NCBI RefSeq assembly: GCF_001540865.1
Contig: NC_033630.1
Span: 8,464,083-8,528,082, forward strand
Direction: 5' to 3'
Length of the DNA: 64,000 nucleotides
Source: Ananas comosus
Taxonomy: Eukaryota > Streptophyta > Magnoliopsida > Poales > Bromeliaceae
Shown here: positions 1-11,110 of the stretch, piece by piece
How the letters are laid out: every line of letters begins with the position of its first letter
Numbering within the stretch: the stretch's first letter is position 1
Made by a program: the position numbers and the translations under genes
Notes under the pieces: model-generated
What the model saw: only the letters and a program-made list of their open reading frames with translations
Told to the model about the DNA's origin: nothing
Databases searched by the model: none

Positions 1-117
1 CTTAACCTAGATGAATAACTAGAGATGACATTATGACATGGTACTCGACCTCTAGGTCGTCAAGTGATATTCCATGTTTTAGACACGATGAACGAGGTTC
101 ATACGCATATGACCACG
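1..117 (+). mobile_element. Old gypsy LTR fragment, left part (element E1)
   Basis: This stretch is the reverse complement of sequence found inside the neighbouring solo LTR: the segment around 61-100 matches 1135-1160 read on the other strand. It is therefore the same broad LTR family in the opposite orientation, with its coding sense on the plus strand. It is interrupted after base 117 by the solo LTR at 118-2560 and resumes at 2561. The matching 5-bp repeat CCACG at 113-117 and 2561-2565 shows the two parts were once contiguous. The left end lies outside the window. Confidence 0.75.
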
Positions 118-459
118 TGTCACGCCCCGGGACCCAGCGGAAGCCCGCCCGGTACGTGTCCAGGCTCGCCATACGTTTAAAACATATAAGACGTCTACAA
201 TAATTATGATAAATAAAGCAAGGATAGAAGGATATCTAGGAGTATCAGAGCATAGTACAACTAGAATCGACCACAAGGTAAGGTAAACAGGAGGCTAAAT
301 ATCCACTAAATAAAACCATAAAGTAGTACAACAAAACCCAAAAACAAGTACTAAAAGTAATACAATGGTGGTCTCTATACATGGTAACAAAACTCTCCCT
401 CACCAAAACACAAAAAGAGAGTAAACTACATAGGAGCAAAAGCAAGCTCCGCTATCTAG

Positions 460-509
460 CTACGCGACCCCTTTGCCGCGATCCCGCGCCTCCACTGGTG
501 CTGAAGGCT
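460..509 (-). other. Conserved LTR mini-exon, PSAPVEARDRGKGVA-stop
   Basis: Directly after the acceptor-like TTTCAG (read on minus), the third reading phase encodes PSAPVEARDRGKGVA followed by TAG. Seven further LTR copies in this window encode a close variant in the same phase relative to the CAG or TAG. Differences between copies fall mostly at third codon positions. Without assuming splicing, the same frame runs back to an ATG about 23 codons before the stop. Function is unknown. Confidence 0.5.
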
Positions 510-2204
510 CTGAAAGGAAACCATAAAACATGGGCGTGAGAACTATTAAATAATAGTTCCCAGTAGACAATTACTCATTTCAGTGAAATGCGCCACTAGG
601 CCCAAAAGTTGAAAAAGGGTAAGTACAAGTATGAAATGAACCATAACCTACTAATATGAATGCTTACTATAACATGATATCTCTATTTAGCATGAATTTG
701 CATAAGTAATAAAGCTGCTGTAACATGAATGTACAAGAGTATAACTAACATAATGTCCACAAGCTAAATAGTAAAATGTCATTGTTTACTATTCTAGTCA
801 ATGTCCACTCGGTATATTAAGTCACCAATATTCCAATCCTGTAGGACCTACCCGTGGGTAGTCCGGCCTGCGCCGTGCCTAATGGCCCTGTGGTAGTCAA
901 CATTCCCACTTTAGGAATGAGCCTTCCCACGGCATTCCATTTCGACGCCCAATCCCGCACGGACGAGCATGTGTCGTGATGGCTATCTCCGGAGTGCCGG
1001 CTTGTGGGGAGCGACCCTCACAAGCGTGTGCGAATGAGCACAATGGCAAGCAAGCGTAAAAGTCCGTCTCAAGTCTCAAGTCATCATGTCTAAAATATGG
1101 AATAAAACAAGTGTCTCAATGGCCCATCACTATGTCATCATGTCTAAAACATGGAATGTAGTCGATGTCCAAATGGCCTATCACAATGCCTCTATGTTGC
1201 AGTTTCATAGTTTACTAGTCCGGGTGCCCCTTTATGGCACTTTTGTCCACTACGTCCATGCATGAGTTTTATGTCCAAGAGTACACAATTCTAGTCATTT
1301 TTCTCACATGAGACATGTTTTCAACTTGCAATAAGAGTACTTTTCACATGCATGCATAATACACATATGACTCTATTATATAGAGTTGAATTTTCATGAT
1401 ACATAACACATACATTTTAAGTATTCTAAAATTCAAAAAAAATCCTATCTAGTATGAATATGCATGCATTTCGATGAAATGACAAGTACAAGTTACATAG
1501 GAGACATTTCTCCCCTATTCCATGAAGTCAAACCCACCGAAATTCTTGGCCACCCTTCGTTTATGCCTACGAAGGTGCCCGCTACTCTCTTAGAACCCTA
1601 AAGGTAAGGAAAAGAGAGATACACGAACGTTACGAACAATCCTAAGTTCGATTTTTAAGAAATTCAAGAAAAGGGTGAAAACTCACCGAATGCGAAGGAA
1701 ACTCTCTCGATCTCCAAATGAGAGTTAGAGTCATTCTAAACCAACATAAACAAAGGTTCTAAACCAATCAATTTGGTTCCAAGAGCATCCAATCCAAAAT
1801 CTCCAAAATAAACCCTAAGTTTCATTTCTAGGGTTTCATTTAGTAAAAGCTACTAAAACAAGAATCAAAGAGGGGATTAAGCTCACTAACCTCACAAGAG
1901 CCCCAAATCACGCTTGCAAGACAGCTAGGGTTGAAGTCCTTCCACTATCAAGCTCCTAGCCCAAGCTCCAAAGCTCCTCCTAAGGTAGAAGTGCCACCAA
2001 GATGCAGAAAGGGACAAAGTGAGGTGATTAATCCTCAAAATCTCATCCCAAACCAAGGAAAATCAAAGGAGGGAGTGGAGGGGATTCCTTACCTTCCTCT
2101 CCTCCGATTTCAGGCTCAAAAGACCATAGGGGTGTGGGGGTGTAGTTATAGAAGAGCACAATTACAAAAACACCCTAAAAAAACTATCATGTTGCAGCCT
2201 GCCA

Positions 2205-2362
2205 AAGTATACCGGTACACGGAAAAGTGTACCGGTACAAACCCCCCGAACATACAAACCCGAGCCTCTGATTGGCCATTCACCACATTTGTACCGGTAC
2301 AACTATCAAGGTGTAATCGGTACACTTTCTGTACCGGTACAACCATCAAGGTGTACCGGTAC
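2205..2362. promoter_or_regulatory. ACCGGT palindrome cluster, TGTACCGGTACA flavour
   Basis: At least five copies of a TACCGGTAC core occur (ACCGGT at 2211, 2231, 2293, 2333 and 2355), plus a decayed one near 2313. Several extend to the 12-bp perfect palindrome TGTACCGGTACA. In coding orientation the cluster lies near the 5' end of the LTR, in the expected U3 promoter region. Binding of a host transcription factor dimer is an inference. Confidence 0.7.
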
Positions 2363-2560
2363 ACATTCCTGCAGAAAGCAACCCGAGAGCAGCCTAAGTC
2401 CACCACTTTGGTGACCTTAGCGCTACTTTAAATACCTCAATTCTCGGGATACGAGCCATAGGTCACAGCACTGTCAACGACCCTCCAGAATACCTGAAAA
2501 ATCTCGAAACACAGATCAAACACTCGATCTTCGCAATTTACGAAGGTCCAGTGTGTTACA

Positions 2561-3500
2561 CCACGCTTGTTTGCCTTTGTACTCATTCGCACAAGCTTGT
2601 GAGGGTTGCTCCCTACAAGCTGGCACTCTGGAGTTAGCCTTTGCGACATCATGCTCGCCTGTGCAGGATTGGGCACTGAAATGAGATGTCGTGGGCGAGA
2701 CTCATTCCTAGAGGGAGAATATTGACTACCATGGGGCAATTAGGCATGGGACAAGTCGGGAAGTTATCTTGTGTAAGTCCCCGATGATTGGGTAAAAATT
2801 AATTAAACTTAACATTGTACATCATCATGGGTTGATGCATTCATAGTGCTTGGACATACTTATTAGACATTACACACTCATATATATTGATAGCGGTAGA
2901 ACCTTATACTTGTTGTTTGGCATAGTTATTTAGAGGCAGTGTAGTACTTGTATTTCTACTTCATTTACTTTATTTATACCTTATCCTTAGTTACTTACTA
3001 TTTTTGTCTCAGTTGACCTAGTGGCGTAATTCGCTTTTCTCGGCGGCTTACCCATTGAAAATTATTGTTTAATAGTTTTCACTCCCATTGTTTGGTTGTT
3101 TTTATTTTAGAGCCTTCCACTGCGAGAGAGGCTAGGGATCGCGACAAGGGGTTAGCGACTAGCTAGAGCCTTTTCGGAGTCACCTAGGTGGACCCTAGAC
3201 GCCTTTCTTTTGTTTTTGTAGTGAAAGGTGTATTAGATCATTTTATTAAGTGATCACCTTATATTCATGAGATATACTTTTGTATGTGACCTATTGTACA
3301 TCTTGTGAAAGAATTATGTTTATTGTGGTAACTTTTGAATTATTTCATAGTTTAGTACACATGCTCTGATTACTTTGTTAAGATTGCTTCTTTATTCACT
3401 TTGTTAGCTTGTTCTTTGGTAGACGCCTTGTGCGCAGCAGGAGTACCTTGTGCGCACGGTGGGTCTATGCACGTACCGAGTAGGCTTCCGCTGGTTGGAC
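2561..3500 (+). mobile_element. Old gypsy LTR fragment, right part (element E1)
   Basis: This continues the LTR interrupted at 118. It matches the reverse complement of family A LTRs: the segment near 2590-2640 corresponds to 985-1050 of the solo LTR, and 3468-3500 corresponds to the family's terminal region around the word GGCTTCCGCTGG. The conserved mini-exon is present at 3111-3166. The exact LTR end is decayed and I place it near 3500. It is followed by a degenerate leader and gag, so this was the 5' LTR of plus-strand element E1. Confidence 0.72.
3111..3166 (+). other. Conserved LTR mini-exon, PSTAREARDRDKGLATS-stop
   Basis: It follows TTTTAG at 3105-3110 in the same phase as the other copies. 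The G to D change and the extra ATS tail mark this as a diverged copy, consistent with the age of the surrounding LTR. Confidence 0.45.
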
Positions 3501-3778
3501 TACAAGTACTAGGAACGTGAGAGACGGGGTCGTATGTGACTTTTGGCGAAAGTAACACGATTGGGTTATTCCTTTTACTCCGAATGGTTGGAGTTTGATT
3601 GGAGTGTGTAACTCCTAACTCCTTGGAAGGTCACGTTAACGGCAGACAACATGACATCGGGAGATAGTTGGGGCTCACTTCACTACTTTCGCATGATTGA
3701 AATTTTGTTTTAATAAGTGGGGATTACGTTGACATGGGTCGTTCTAACCTATGCATGTTATATTTGTTGTAGCTTGAG
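3501..3778 (+). other. Decayed 5' leader of element E1
   Basis: This lies between the LTR end and the gag start. No clean initiator-tRNA primer binding site is visible here, unlike at 30518 in element E2. I see nothing else. Confidence 0.4.
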
Positions 3779-4957
3779 ATGCCGACGACTTGCTATAGGT
3801 TAGTCGAGGCGACTGCGGCAGCTGATGCTGAGGTGGTGGAGACCTACGCTACCTCTGGATCTAGTAAGGTCAGTGAGTTGAGAGAACAGTTGACTCTGTT
3901 GACGAACTTGGTTGAGCGATAATCAGCTGTGGCCTAGCAGCAAGCGGATGTAGCATGCCGACTAGAGGCGAGGATGAAGCGATTGGAGAACTTGCTACTT
4001 CAGCTGGCTTCTGCGAGGGTGAGCCAGAACCTTTCCCCTCTAGTGCTAGCATGAGGAGCTACTGTGGAGGCTCAGCCTCAGGTGCTGGGCACTTCTCATG
4101 CAGCCCCAAGCATTCAGCGTAGGGAGGAGGTGGTGGCGACACCGCCGATCCAGACACCACCGATGAGGATGGTTGTACCGATGATGGTGACGGGAATAGA
4201 GCGAGAGTGGCTCATGAATTGTTTGAGTGAGTTCCGGAAGTGTAATCCTTGGGTGTTTGATGGCGAGAAAGTAGACTATTGGATTGTTGAGAAATGGGTT
4301 CTTCACATAGAGAAGTTATTTCACGACACCTTTGTGGATTAGCAGAAAAAGTTGTGGTTGGCCACGCACCATTTGGATGGCGAGGCATACTAATGGTGGG
4401 CCGACATTCGTGATGATCCTAACACCGACTTAGTGGCTATTACGTGGAAGAGATTCAAGGAACTTTTGTCGTTGACTTACTTTCCCCAAAGTGTCAAGCG
4501 GCAAATGGAGCGAGATTTACGCAGCTTGTGCCAAGGAGATAAAACGGTGGTGGAGTATGAAAGAGAGTTCTCCCGCCTATTGCACTATGTACTGTTTGTG
4601 GCGAGGGATGACGAGGATAAGGCCAGCATGTTCGAATTGGGCCTTCGACCGTCAATCTTTAGGTTGGTCCAGGCTGCAAATCTAAAGACCTATAGTGAGG
4701 TTGTGGATCGCGCCTTGGTCGTGAAAAATGGAGCGAAGATTGCTAAATAAGAAAGAGAAGCTTTGAACAGGGTGAGAGGCAAGAGGTATGCAGCTGAGAA
4801 AACTAGCAAATCCAACTCTAGGAGGCCGCCGAAGCATCCGAGGAGCCATTCGTGAGGACGTGGCTCTTCTTCTTCGCGTGGAGCGCCTGATTGCCGTCGG
4901 CCACCGCGTTGCGTAATCTGTGGTGGTCCCCACATCCCTATTTCCAGATGCCCTATA
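3779..4957 (+). pseudogene. gag: Ty3/gypsy gag pseudogene (E1)
   Basis: Gag forms the virus-like particle of the retrotransposon. One reading frame runs from the ATG at 3779 to about 4957, broken by at least seven in-frame stops (for example near 3920, 4050, 4340, 4391 and 4748) and no obvious frameshift. The retrotransposon gag core is recognisable: VFDGEKVDYWIVEKW, LATHHLDGEAY, ITWKRFKELL, YFPQSVKRQME and VVEYEREFSRLLH. A first zinc knuckle, CVICGGPHIPISRC, lies at about 4909-4950. The sequence then breaks off, so the second knuckle, protease and pol are missing. It is most similar to the gag of E3 at 40211-40735. The steady frame with many nonsense codons suggests old decay by point mutation, several as C-to-T or G-to-A type changes. 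Confidence 0.85.
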
Positions 4958-4973
4958 CAAATTCAGAAATTCA

Positions 4974-5009
4974 AATTAATATTTGAATTTAGGATTTCAA
5001 ATATTAATT
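4974..5009. repeat. Inverted repeat, 13-bp arms
   Basis: The arms AATTAATATTTGA (4974-4986) and TCAAATATTAATT (4997-5009) are perfect reverse complements with a 10-base spacer. They sit right after the point where gag is truncated. Confidence 0.7.
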
Positions 5010-6199
5010 ACCAAAATTTACATTTACGGTGTCCTATAGGCTGGTTTGAATGATGTTTGTTGAATCGAAACCTTTCGGGGCCCCACATACGTGTGCTATC
5101 CCGATACTGTTTTCGTTGATTTTTCGAGGATTTCGGTGGCCTATCCTCGTCGGATTTAGTTGAAATCTTGGGTTTGGTCTCTTAATAGCCAGAGATTGAT
5201 GCCCATGCTCCCACGGCTGACTTTGACTAAGTCGAGATAGACCGAAATCAGTTTACGTGCGCGTTTTGTCCCCTGGCGGTAATCGACATGATTCGGGTCT
5301 TCGGAAGTTTACATTCACTTTCTGCTGGTCATATGATTACATGAACACTTTCTCCCTATCCTGACACTTCAAATGAAGAACTTGATACATGTTCAAGCTA
5401 AGTGTGTACCTTGTACACTTTCCGTTATCGAAATAGATAACAGTAAAACGAAAATAGACCTTTTTGGCAGAATTAGTTTGTCTGGCGCTCTCGAATGAGC
5501 TTATTACTGTCCGAGATCCCATCCCAATCATTTTTCGAATTGAAATAACCCTTCGGGTTGATTATAGCATCATATGCTGTCCTGGTGCCGAAAACAGCAC
5601 TTCTCGGGCGTTACGGGACGAAAAACCGTCATTACTTACACATTGTTTGTGTGTACAAGTATCGAAACATGTTGAACTCATTCTAGAGGTCCCTTGCTAG
5701 CTAATTGAAACTAGCAGCGGATACATGTTGGCTGTCCCTTTGGTTTCCACGCCAAATTTGGCGTGTGTTGGAACCTATTCTAGCCTAGTTTGGTACTAAT
5801 AACCCTTTTGTGGCCCAATTCATATGCAACTGCTCCGACACATAAATTGGCATATTTTTGGGTAGCGTTAGAATGTTATACCAAATGTGTTTGTTGGCTG
5901 AATCGGTTATATAACCTCCAGTGTTGAGAAGGGGGATGCAGTGTGAGGAACTTAGTAGCTAGCTACATCCCGATTACAGTGGCACGTAGAAATTAATTGA
6001 ATGAACCTTTATTTTAAAACTCACATTTTATATTTGTGGATGGGGAAATGTTTAAATTCGTTTTAGATTAATTATATAGTTGGATGATGTGTTGTGAATG
6101 GTAGTTTAATTTATGATAGTCGATTTTGATTTAATCGTAATATTTAGCTTTTAGATCATGATTTTCAAAAGTTTTTTTTTTATAAAAACAAATATTGGA

Positions 6200-6202
<3 letters not shown>

Positions 6203-6241
<39 letters not shown>
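6203..6241. repeat. Homopolymer T tract, 39 bases
   Basis: An uninterrupted run of T. Its length may be unreliable in assembly. It could be the antisense tail of a retroposed sequence or simple slippage; no retroposed gene is recognisable beside it. Confidence 0.85.
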
Positions 6242-6243
<2 letters not shown>

Positions 6244-6624
6244 GGAGACATGAGGAGTTATATTTATTATTGTGGAGATATGGAGAGATGCGTGTTTGTG
6301 GCATTTGAAGGTTTATGTCATCATCCTGCTATTTATATTAGTGCGAGTCTTGCTTGTATGATTTATTCATATATTTATGAGTGGAAAATACTGCTTCTTG
6401 GATACAATTTGAATGTTTGGTTATAATATTTTGTGCTCGACGCCGTGCTTGTATAGGAGAAACTCTGTCCGTTTGGATAGAGAAACTCTAGACACATGAC
6501 GGGTCTGTGCACATTCTGGACCGTTTGTTATATTTCAAGCTCTTTCGGTTGGCTATTGTATAACTCAGATGGTTAAAAAAATAGCCACCCTTTTCAAATA
6601 GAAAAATTAATCCTGGGGTGTGAC

Positions 6625-7019
6625 ATCGGACTTCCTCTACAAGGTCCGAACACTGAAGTTTTAGAAACCTAACGTTTTGGACATCCACATGGGGGTTCGA
6701 TCTCTGAATTTCTAGTTTTTAGAAACTTGTTCCAGAAACATCGTTTTGATTCGTTTTCATCCAAACTTGGCCTAAAGCTATCTTTTAACTATTCAAACAC
6801 ACCCAAATCATGTGTGCGCCCATTTTATCTGCAGTTTATCCTATTTGCTAAAGTTCAGTATATTAAATCAAAGTTTAGTATATTACAGGTTATTAGGTGA
6901 GAATGGATAAATTTATTATACAAACAAATGTTATATGATATTGACAAGGGTAAACTGTAAAAATAAAAAGGGCAGGGGATGAGGGTGAGTAGTTAAAGGT
7001 AAAAGCTACAATATCTTTA
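6625..7019. other. No recognisable feature
   Basis: AT-rich non-coding sequence with no ORF, repeat or element end that I can support. Confidence 0.5.
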
Positions 7020-7533
7020 AATATTTAACTTGACAGTACAACGGAGCCACGTGGAGTGCGGGGGAAAGCCAAATCCACGTGTCACGCGTCTGAAGAGGTG
7101 GGGCTGCGGACAAAAAAAAAAAAAAAAACGTTTTGATCTGAAGAAAAAAAAAACAGCGGTAAACCCCCCTCTCCTCTTTCTCTCTCCCTCAACCCATCTC
7201 TATCTCCCCCTATCTCTCTCTAACCGTCGCTCTCTCTACCCGATGCTCTCCTCTCTCTTTCTCTCTCCCTCAAGCTATCTCTATCTCCCCTATCTCTATC
7301 TCCCCTATCTTTCTCTCCCTTTCTTTCACTACCTGTCGCTCTCTCTACCCGACGCTCTCTCTCCCTTTCGCTCTTTCTTTCGCTCTAGCTCTCGCTCTCC
7401 CCATTGCTCTCTCTCTCTCTAACTCTCGCTCTCTCTATCTCTATCTCTCGCTGCCTGGCTCTCGGGCTTTGTCTCTACTCCTCACGCCGTCCCTCTCTTC
7501 ACCCCAAGGATTTCACTTTCTTCTCTCCTCGGT

Positions 7534-7631
7534 GGCTCGGCGTTACCCTCGCCATCTCTCCTTAGCTGTCATCGGGTTAGGCGGCTCGGCGTTACCCTTG
7601 CCATCTCTCCTTAGCTGTCATCGGGTTGGAC
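7534..7631 (+). repeat. Two-copy 49-bp direct repeat
   Basis: Units start at 7534 and 7583 with GGCTCGGCGTTACCC and differ at only a few positions. They run into the 75-bp repeat that follows and share the TTAGCTGTCATCGGGTT word with it. Confidence 0.75.
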
Positions 7632-7837
7632 CATCTCTCATGGGTCTATGCCTATACCTACGAGCCTTACAGGTGAGGTCTTTCCTAAGCTGTCATCGGG
7701 TTGGACCATCTCTCACGGGTCTACGCCTATACCTACGAGCCTTACAGGTGAGGTCTTTCCTAAGCTGTCATCGGGTTGGACCATCTCTCACGGGTCTACG
7801 CCTATACCTACGAGCCTTACAGGTGAGGTCTCCCCTC
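7613..7837 (+). repeat. 75-bp tandem repeat, three units
   Basis: Units start at 7613, 7688 and 7763 with AGCTGTCATCGGGTTGGACC and are almost identical. Each carries one ACAGGTGAGG, so a donor-like splice site is present three times. The 75-bp period keeps one reading frame open and gives a 25-residue repeat, but this follows automatically from the period. Confidence 0.85.
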
Positions 7838-7920
7838 TCACCTTTCTCTTCTCCGGATCTTACAGGTGAGCCTCTTCTACTGATGACTCTACCCCTATAC
7901 CTATTGAGCCTATAGGTGAG

Positions 7921-9095
7921 CCCTCTCTCTGCTTCATATTTCTAATGTCTACATATACTCTACTGTTATGTGATGTGCGGTTGTGATGAAATCCAACACT
8001 GTGGTGACCCCTAAATCTCTCCATATATTGTTGTTTACTGGTGATGGGGTTGATCCTGTAATGTGCGGTTGTGATAAAATCTAATACTGTGGTGGATATA
8101 TTTGGCCCCTATGCCTCTCTTTTTGGTCCCTTATTTTAACCAGAGACAAAAAAAAGGAATAAAAAGGNNNNNNNNNNNNNNNGGGGGGAGATATGCCAAT
8201 ATTTAGTGATGTCATCCCTATGTTACCCTCCTTTCCTGTTCTTCTCTCTACTTGCTTTATCTGATAAAGTCTATAAATAGTACTCTTTTCCAGACAGATC
8301 TGCATTGTCCTCTTTCTGCATTATAAGGTAGAATTACAATATTTACAATAGAACATATAGTACTACCTAAATCTATAGTGCTAACTGATCTCATAATTGT
8401 AGGCACCTATATTATCCACCTCTGTTGTTGCTTGCGTATGTGCCAGTATTCTTATATTCCTCAGAAGGAAAATATGGGCTCTTGCTTTCTCACCCATTGA
8501 TCAAGGAAAAATCATCCATATAGATAATGGTTGGGCATATAAACTGAAAAACATATAAGCCATTACGGTAAGGGGTTTGTCTCGGTCTGTCTCAGTGGAG
8601 CAGAAGAGGAGTCCATTCTGTTGTGAGAATCTTTTTGAAGTGCATTTGATCAAGAGGAAATGATTGAAGGACTAAACTCCAACCTAGTCAAGTTTTCTTT
8701 TAGCTATCTCACTGAACTAGCAGGGAGGGGGGATTCTATTAGTTAGGACTGGCAGGGTTTGCCCTAAGAACTAGATGGATTGCAAAAAACTCAGAAATGC
8801 CATAAGCTTACAGACTAAAGCTTAAAAGAAAACTTTTGTAAAAGAAAAAGAAGAACCAAAGGAACTTATAGAAAAAGGAGAAAAATTCACTTGTCTTTTT
8901 TAAAATATTTATGTACGGTGGAGATGTTGGAATCTCATCCTAAAAAAACTTTAGAAATGCCCCAGATTAATTATCAAAGTTTTGAATTAATCAAAAAGAG
9001 CAAGATATCTCTTCTTTTCAAACCTTCGTTTCTCTTCTGTACTCCACAAAAACAGCTAAGAGGTAAAAATAATGAGAATATATATACTATACTAT
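7921..9095. other. Non-coding, with 15-base assembly gap at 8168-8182
   Basis: No gene is recognised. An imperfect 35-bp repeat beginning ATGTGCGGTTGTGAT occurs near 7973 and 8060. The run of N at 8168-8182 is flanked by G runs, suggesting an unresolved homopolymer. The rest is unremarkable AT-rich sequence. Confidence 0.5.
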
Positions 9096-10095
9096 GGGCC
9101 TGTTTGACCTAGATTTTGAAAAAATAATTTCTACAAAAATAATTTTGGTCCAAAAAATTGATTTTGGTTAAAAATTGTAGTGTTCGTTTGAGTTTAGATA
9201 AAAAGTGATTTTTCTGAAGTGATTTTGTAAAGTTAGTTTACAATTTTTTTTTTTGAGTTGGCATATTGTAATTTTTTTACTAAATTTTATTTTAAAAAAA
9301 TTTAAAACTTGAATTTAAATTAAAATTTTAAATTTTAATTTAAATATTAAATTTTAAATTCAAAAATTTAAAATTTGATATTTTAATCTAAAATATAATT
9401 TAAAATTTTCAAATTTTAAATTTTAAATCTAAAATTAAAATTTCAATTTAAAATATGAAACCTAAATTTGAAATTTAAAATTTAAAATTTAAAATTTGAA
9501 TATTACAAATTTAAAACTAACAATTTAAAATTTCAAATTAAAATTTAAAATTTGAAAATTTAAGATCCAAATTTTAAAATTTGAAATTTGTAATTTGAAA
9601 ATCAAAACTTATAGTTTTAATTTTTTAATTTTTAATTTCCAATTTTAATTTTTTAAATTCTAAAATTTTAAAATTTAAATTTTATCTTAATTTTGAAATT
9701 TGAAATTAAAAATTTTTAATGTTAAAATTTAAAATTTGATATTTAAAATTTAAGTTTGAAATTTAAAATTTCAAATTTAAATTTAAAATTTAAAAATTTG
9801 AAATTTAAAAGTTAAAATTTTAAATTTTAAATTTTTTATATAAATTTAAATTTAAAATTTTAATTTAAAATTTGAATCTAAAATCAAAATAAAATTTGAA
9901 AGTTTGAGTATAAAATTAGAATTAGATTTCATGAAACAGGTTTTTGGTGTTTCTGATTTTGAGTCTCGAAAATCAAAAAATTGATTCTAAAAATCAAACT
10001 TTGATTTTGAAAACGACATTGTCAAATGTTCTATTGAGTCGAAAATTACTCTGGAGCCCAAAATCGCTTGTTAGAATTTAGGCCAAACACGGTCT
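9096..10095. mobile_element. Candidate AT-rich TIR element (MITE-like)
   Basis: It starts GGGCCTGTTTGACCTAGA and ends with a roughly complementary TTTAGGCCAAACACGGTCT, a TIR style common in plant non-autonomous DNA transposons. The interior (about 9240-9920) is almost entirely permuted AAATTT-like words with high self-complementarity. Inner flanks (TGATTTTG near 9215, and CAAAATC-like words near 9960-10010) also show loose symmetry. I found no clear target site duplication, so the boundaries and superfamily are uncertain. No transposase. Confidence 0.45.
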
Positions 10096-10381
10096 GTATA
10101 CCAGAAAACTTTCTCCTAATGACACATTTAGCTCAAACTTGCTAATGGGCCAACATAGCCCAAAAGTAACTACCCACCTGGCCTATTTCGACGAATCCAT
10201 AAAACCAAATCCAAAAAGGGCCTGTGTGATATTACCAAACCCAACAATCTCCACCTTGACAAGGGGGTAATCATTTTTCTTTCTGTTGCCAATTATGTGC
10301 CCTGTCGCTCTGCTCATCTTGGAGCCTAAAGTGGTTTAAAATTCAATAGCTCTTTGCACTGTCTTCATAAGCGTAATCATT
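10096..10381 (-). mobile_element. Old copia LTR end and 3' internal remnant
   Basis: CAAACCCAACA ending at about 10246, followed by ATCTCCACCTTGAC, has the same organisation as the LTR end plus polypurine tract of the copia element next door (11061-11075, read on minus). It is therefore a fragment of an older minus-strand copia element, into which the element at 10382-13187 inserted. The possible continuation after 13187 is not recognisable. Confidence 0.5.
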
Positions 10382-11064
10382 TGTTGGGAATCCGGTACTT
10401 GCCCCGATACCGGATTTTGTGAATCCGCAACCTGCTTCAATACCGACTGCTGTGGATTCGGTACCGATTGTTGGGATTCCGCAACGGAAGCGTCAAATCG
10501 GGTTTTAACCACAAACCCGTCTTCTCAGCAAAAGCTGATACAATCATAAAAGAGAGAAAAAACTAAAACAGAAAATATCCGGGTAAAATAAGATTCATTA
10601 AATAAGAAAATATTACACCTGACTCCTCTTCTGCACAGAGTAGCTACAATTCGAGCCCTCTTTCTGAATCTCTTCTACCCTTCTCTCGTCTTCTATAAAC
10701 CCATAAAGAAGACAATTATCCACGTGCACCCGTGCACTAGGTGCACTCAATAACTCTCTCTCTCTTTTTCTCTCTCTGGTACGGCACCTCCAGGCTCTCA
10801 ATCGTACTCTTCCCAAAAGAGAGCCACAATGCCTATATATAAAGCTCGACTGAAAACGTACCCCAATCCTAGTATATTTAGGATTTCGACTTTAATTAAT
10901 ATCTAAATCTATCTTAATTAATCTCTAATAGATTTAAATATTAATCCTAATCTAGTTTGCTTCATTCTTTAATTAATATTTAAATCTTAATTTATCTCCA
11001 ACAGATTTAAATATTAATTCTTATCCAAATAGGATTCAACTACAAATCTAACCAAATCCTAACA
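10382..11064 (-). repeat. 3' LTR of the copia element
   Basis: 683 bp, TGTTGGGAAT to CTAACA. The adjacent internal bases 11065-11077 read ATCTCCACCTTGG on plus, which is a polypurine tract (AAGGTGGAGAT) on minus. It includes CT microsatellite sequence near 10755-10778. Confidence 0.92.
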
Positions 11065-11110
11065 ATCTCCACCTTGGTTTGATTTGTAATCTTCAACCAC
11101 TGCGTCGAGC

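Larger units (their letters stand above)
118..2560 (-). mobile_element. Solo LTR, long gypsy family A, TSD CCACG
   Basis: The element begins TGTCACGCCCCGGG and ends GTGTGTTACA, the termini shared by the family A LTRs at 13615, 31890 and 35745. It is flanked by a perfect 5-bp target site duplication (CCACG at 113-117 and 2561-2565) with no internal gag or pol, so it is a solo LTR left by LTR-LTR recombination. Coding sense is the minus strand, inferred from family copies attached to minus-strand pol. Read that way it holds an ACCGGT palindrome cluster (2205-2362), a donor-like site (about 1686), a hairpin (536-565), an acceptor-like CAG (510-512) and the conserved mini reading frame (460-509). 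Length is 2443 bp. Confidence 0.93.
4958..6624 (+). other. Unclassified repeat-like DNA, possible LTR ending GGGGTGTGACA
   Basis: It starts where E1 gag breaks off. There is no coding sequence that I recognise. The segment ends in CTGGGGTGTGACA (about 6612-6624), a common 3' terminus of plant gypsy LTRs, but I could not find the matching 5' end, a target duplication or a primer binding site. It contains a 13-bp inverted repeat (4974-5009) and a 39-base T tract (6203-6241). Confidence 0.3.
7020..7920 (+). other. CT-rich leader-like block, possible 5' UTR of a lost or unseen gene
   Basis: Two poly-A runs (around 7115 and 7145) are followed by about 350 bases of CTCT/TCTC-rich sequence, then by tandem repeats carrying CAGGTGAGG. 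Pyrimidine-rich leaders with a leader intron are common in plant genes, and ACAGGTGAGG matches a plant splice donor. The open frames here (7030-7422 and 7469-7915) are low-complexity or repeat-derived and not convincing proteins. No coding exon downstream was recognised. Confidence 0.3.

Noticed and set aside
241..254. GTATCAGAGCA as a primer binding site of another element
   Set aside because: It recurs at the same internal position of family A LTRs and is not next to an LTR end, so it is part of the LTR (discussed as a possible PBS complement).
4958..6624. Calling a complete solo LTR ending at 6624
   Set aside because: A matching TG start and target duplication could not be found, so only a low-confidence note is given.
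7030..7422. 130-codon plus-strand open frame
   Set aside because: Composed of a CTCT microsatellite translation (Ser/Leu/Pro repeats), not a plausible protein.
7469..7915. 148-codon plus-strand frame with 25-residue repeats
   Set aside because: The protein repeat follows from a 75-bp tandem DNA repeat divisible by three; there is no independent coding evidence.
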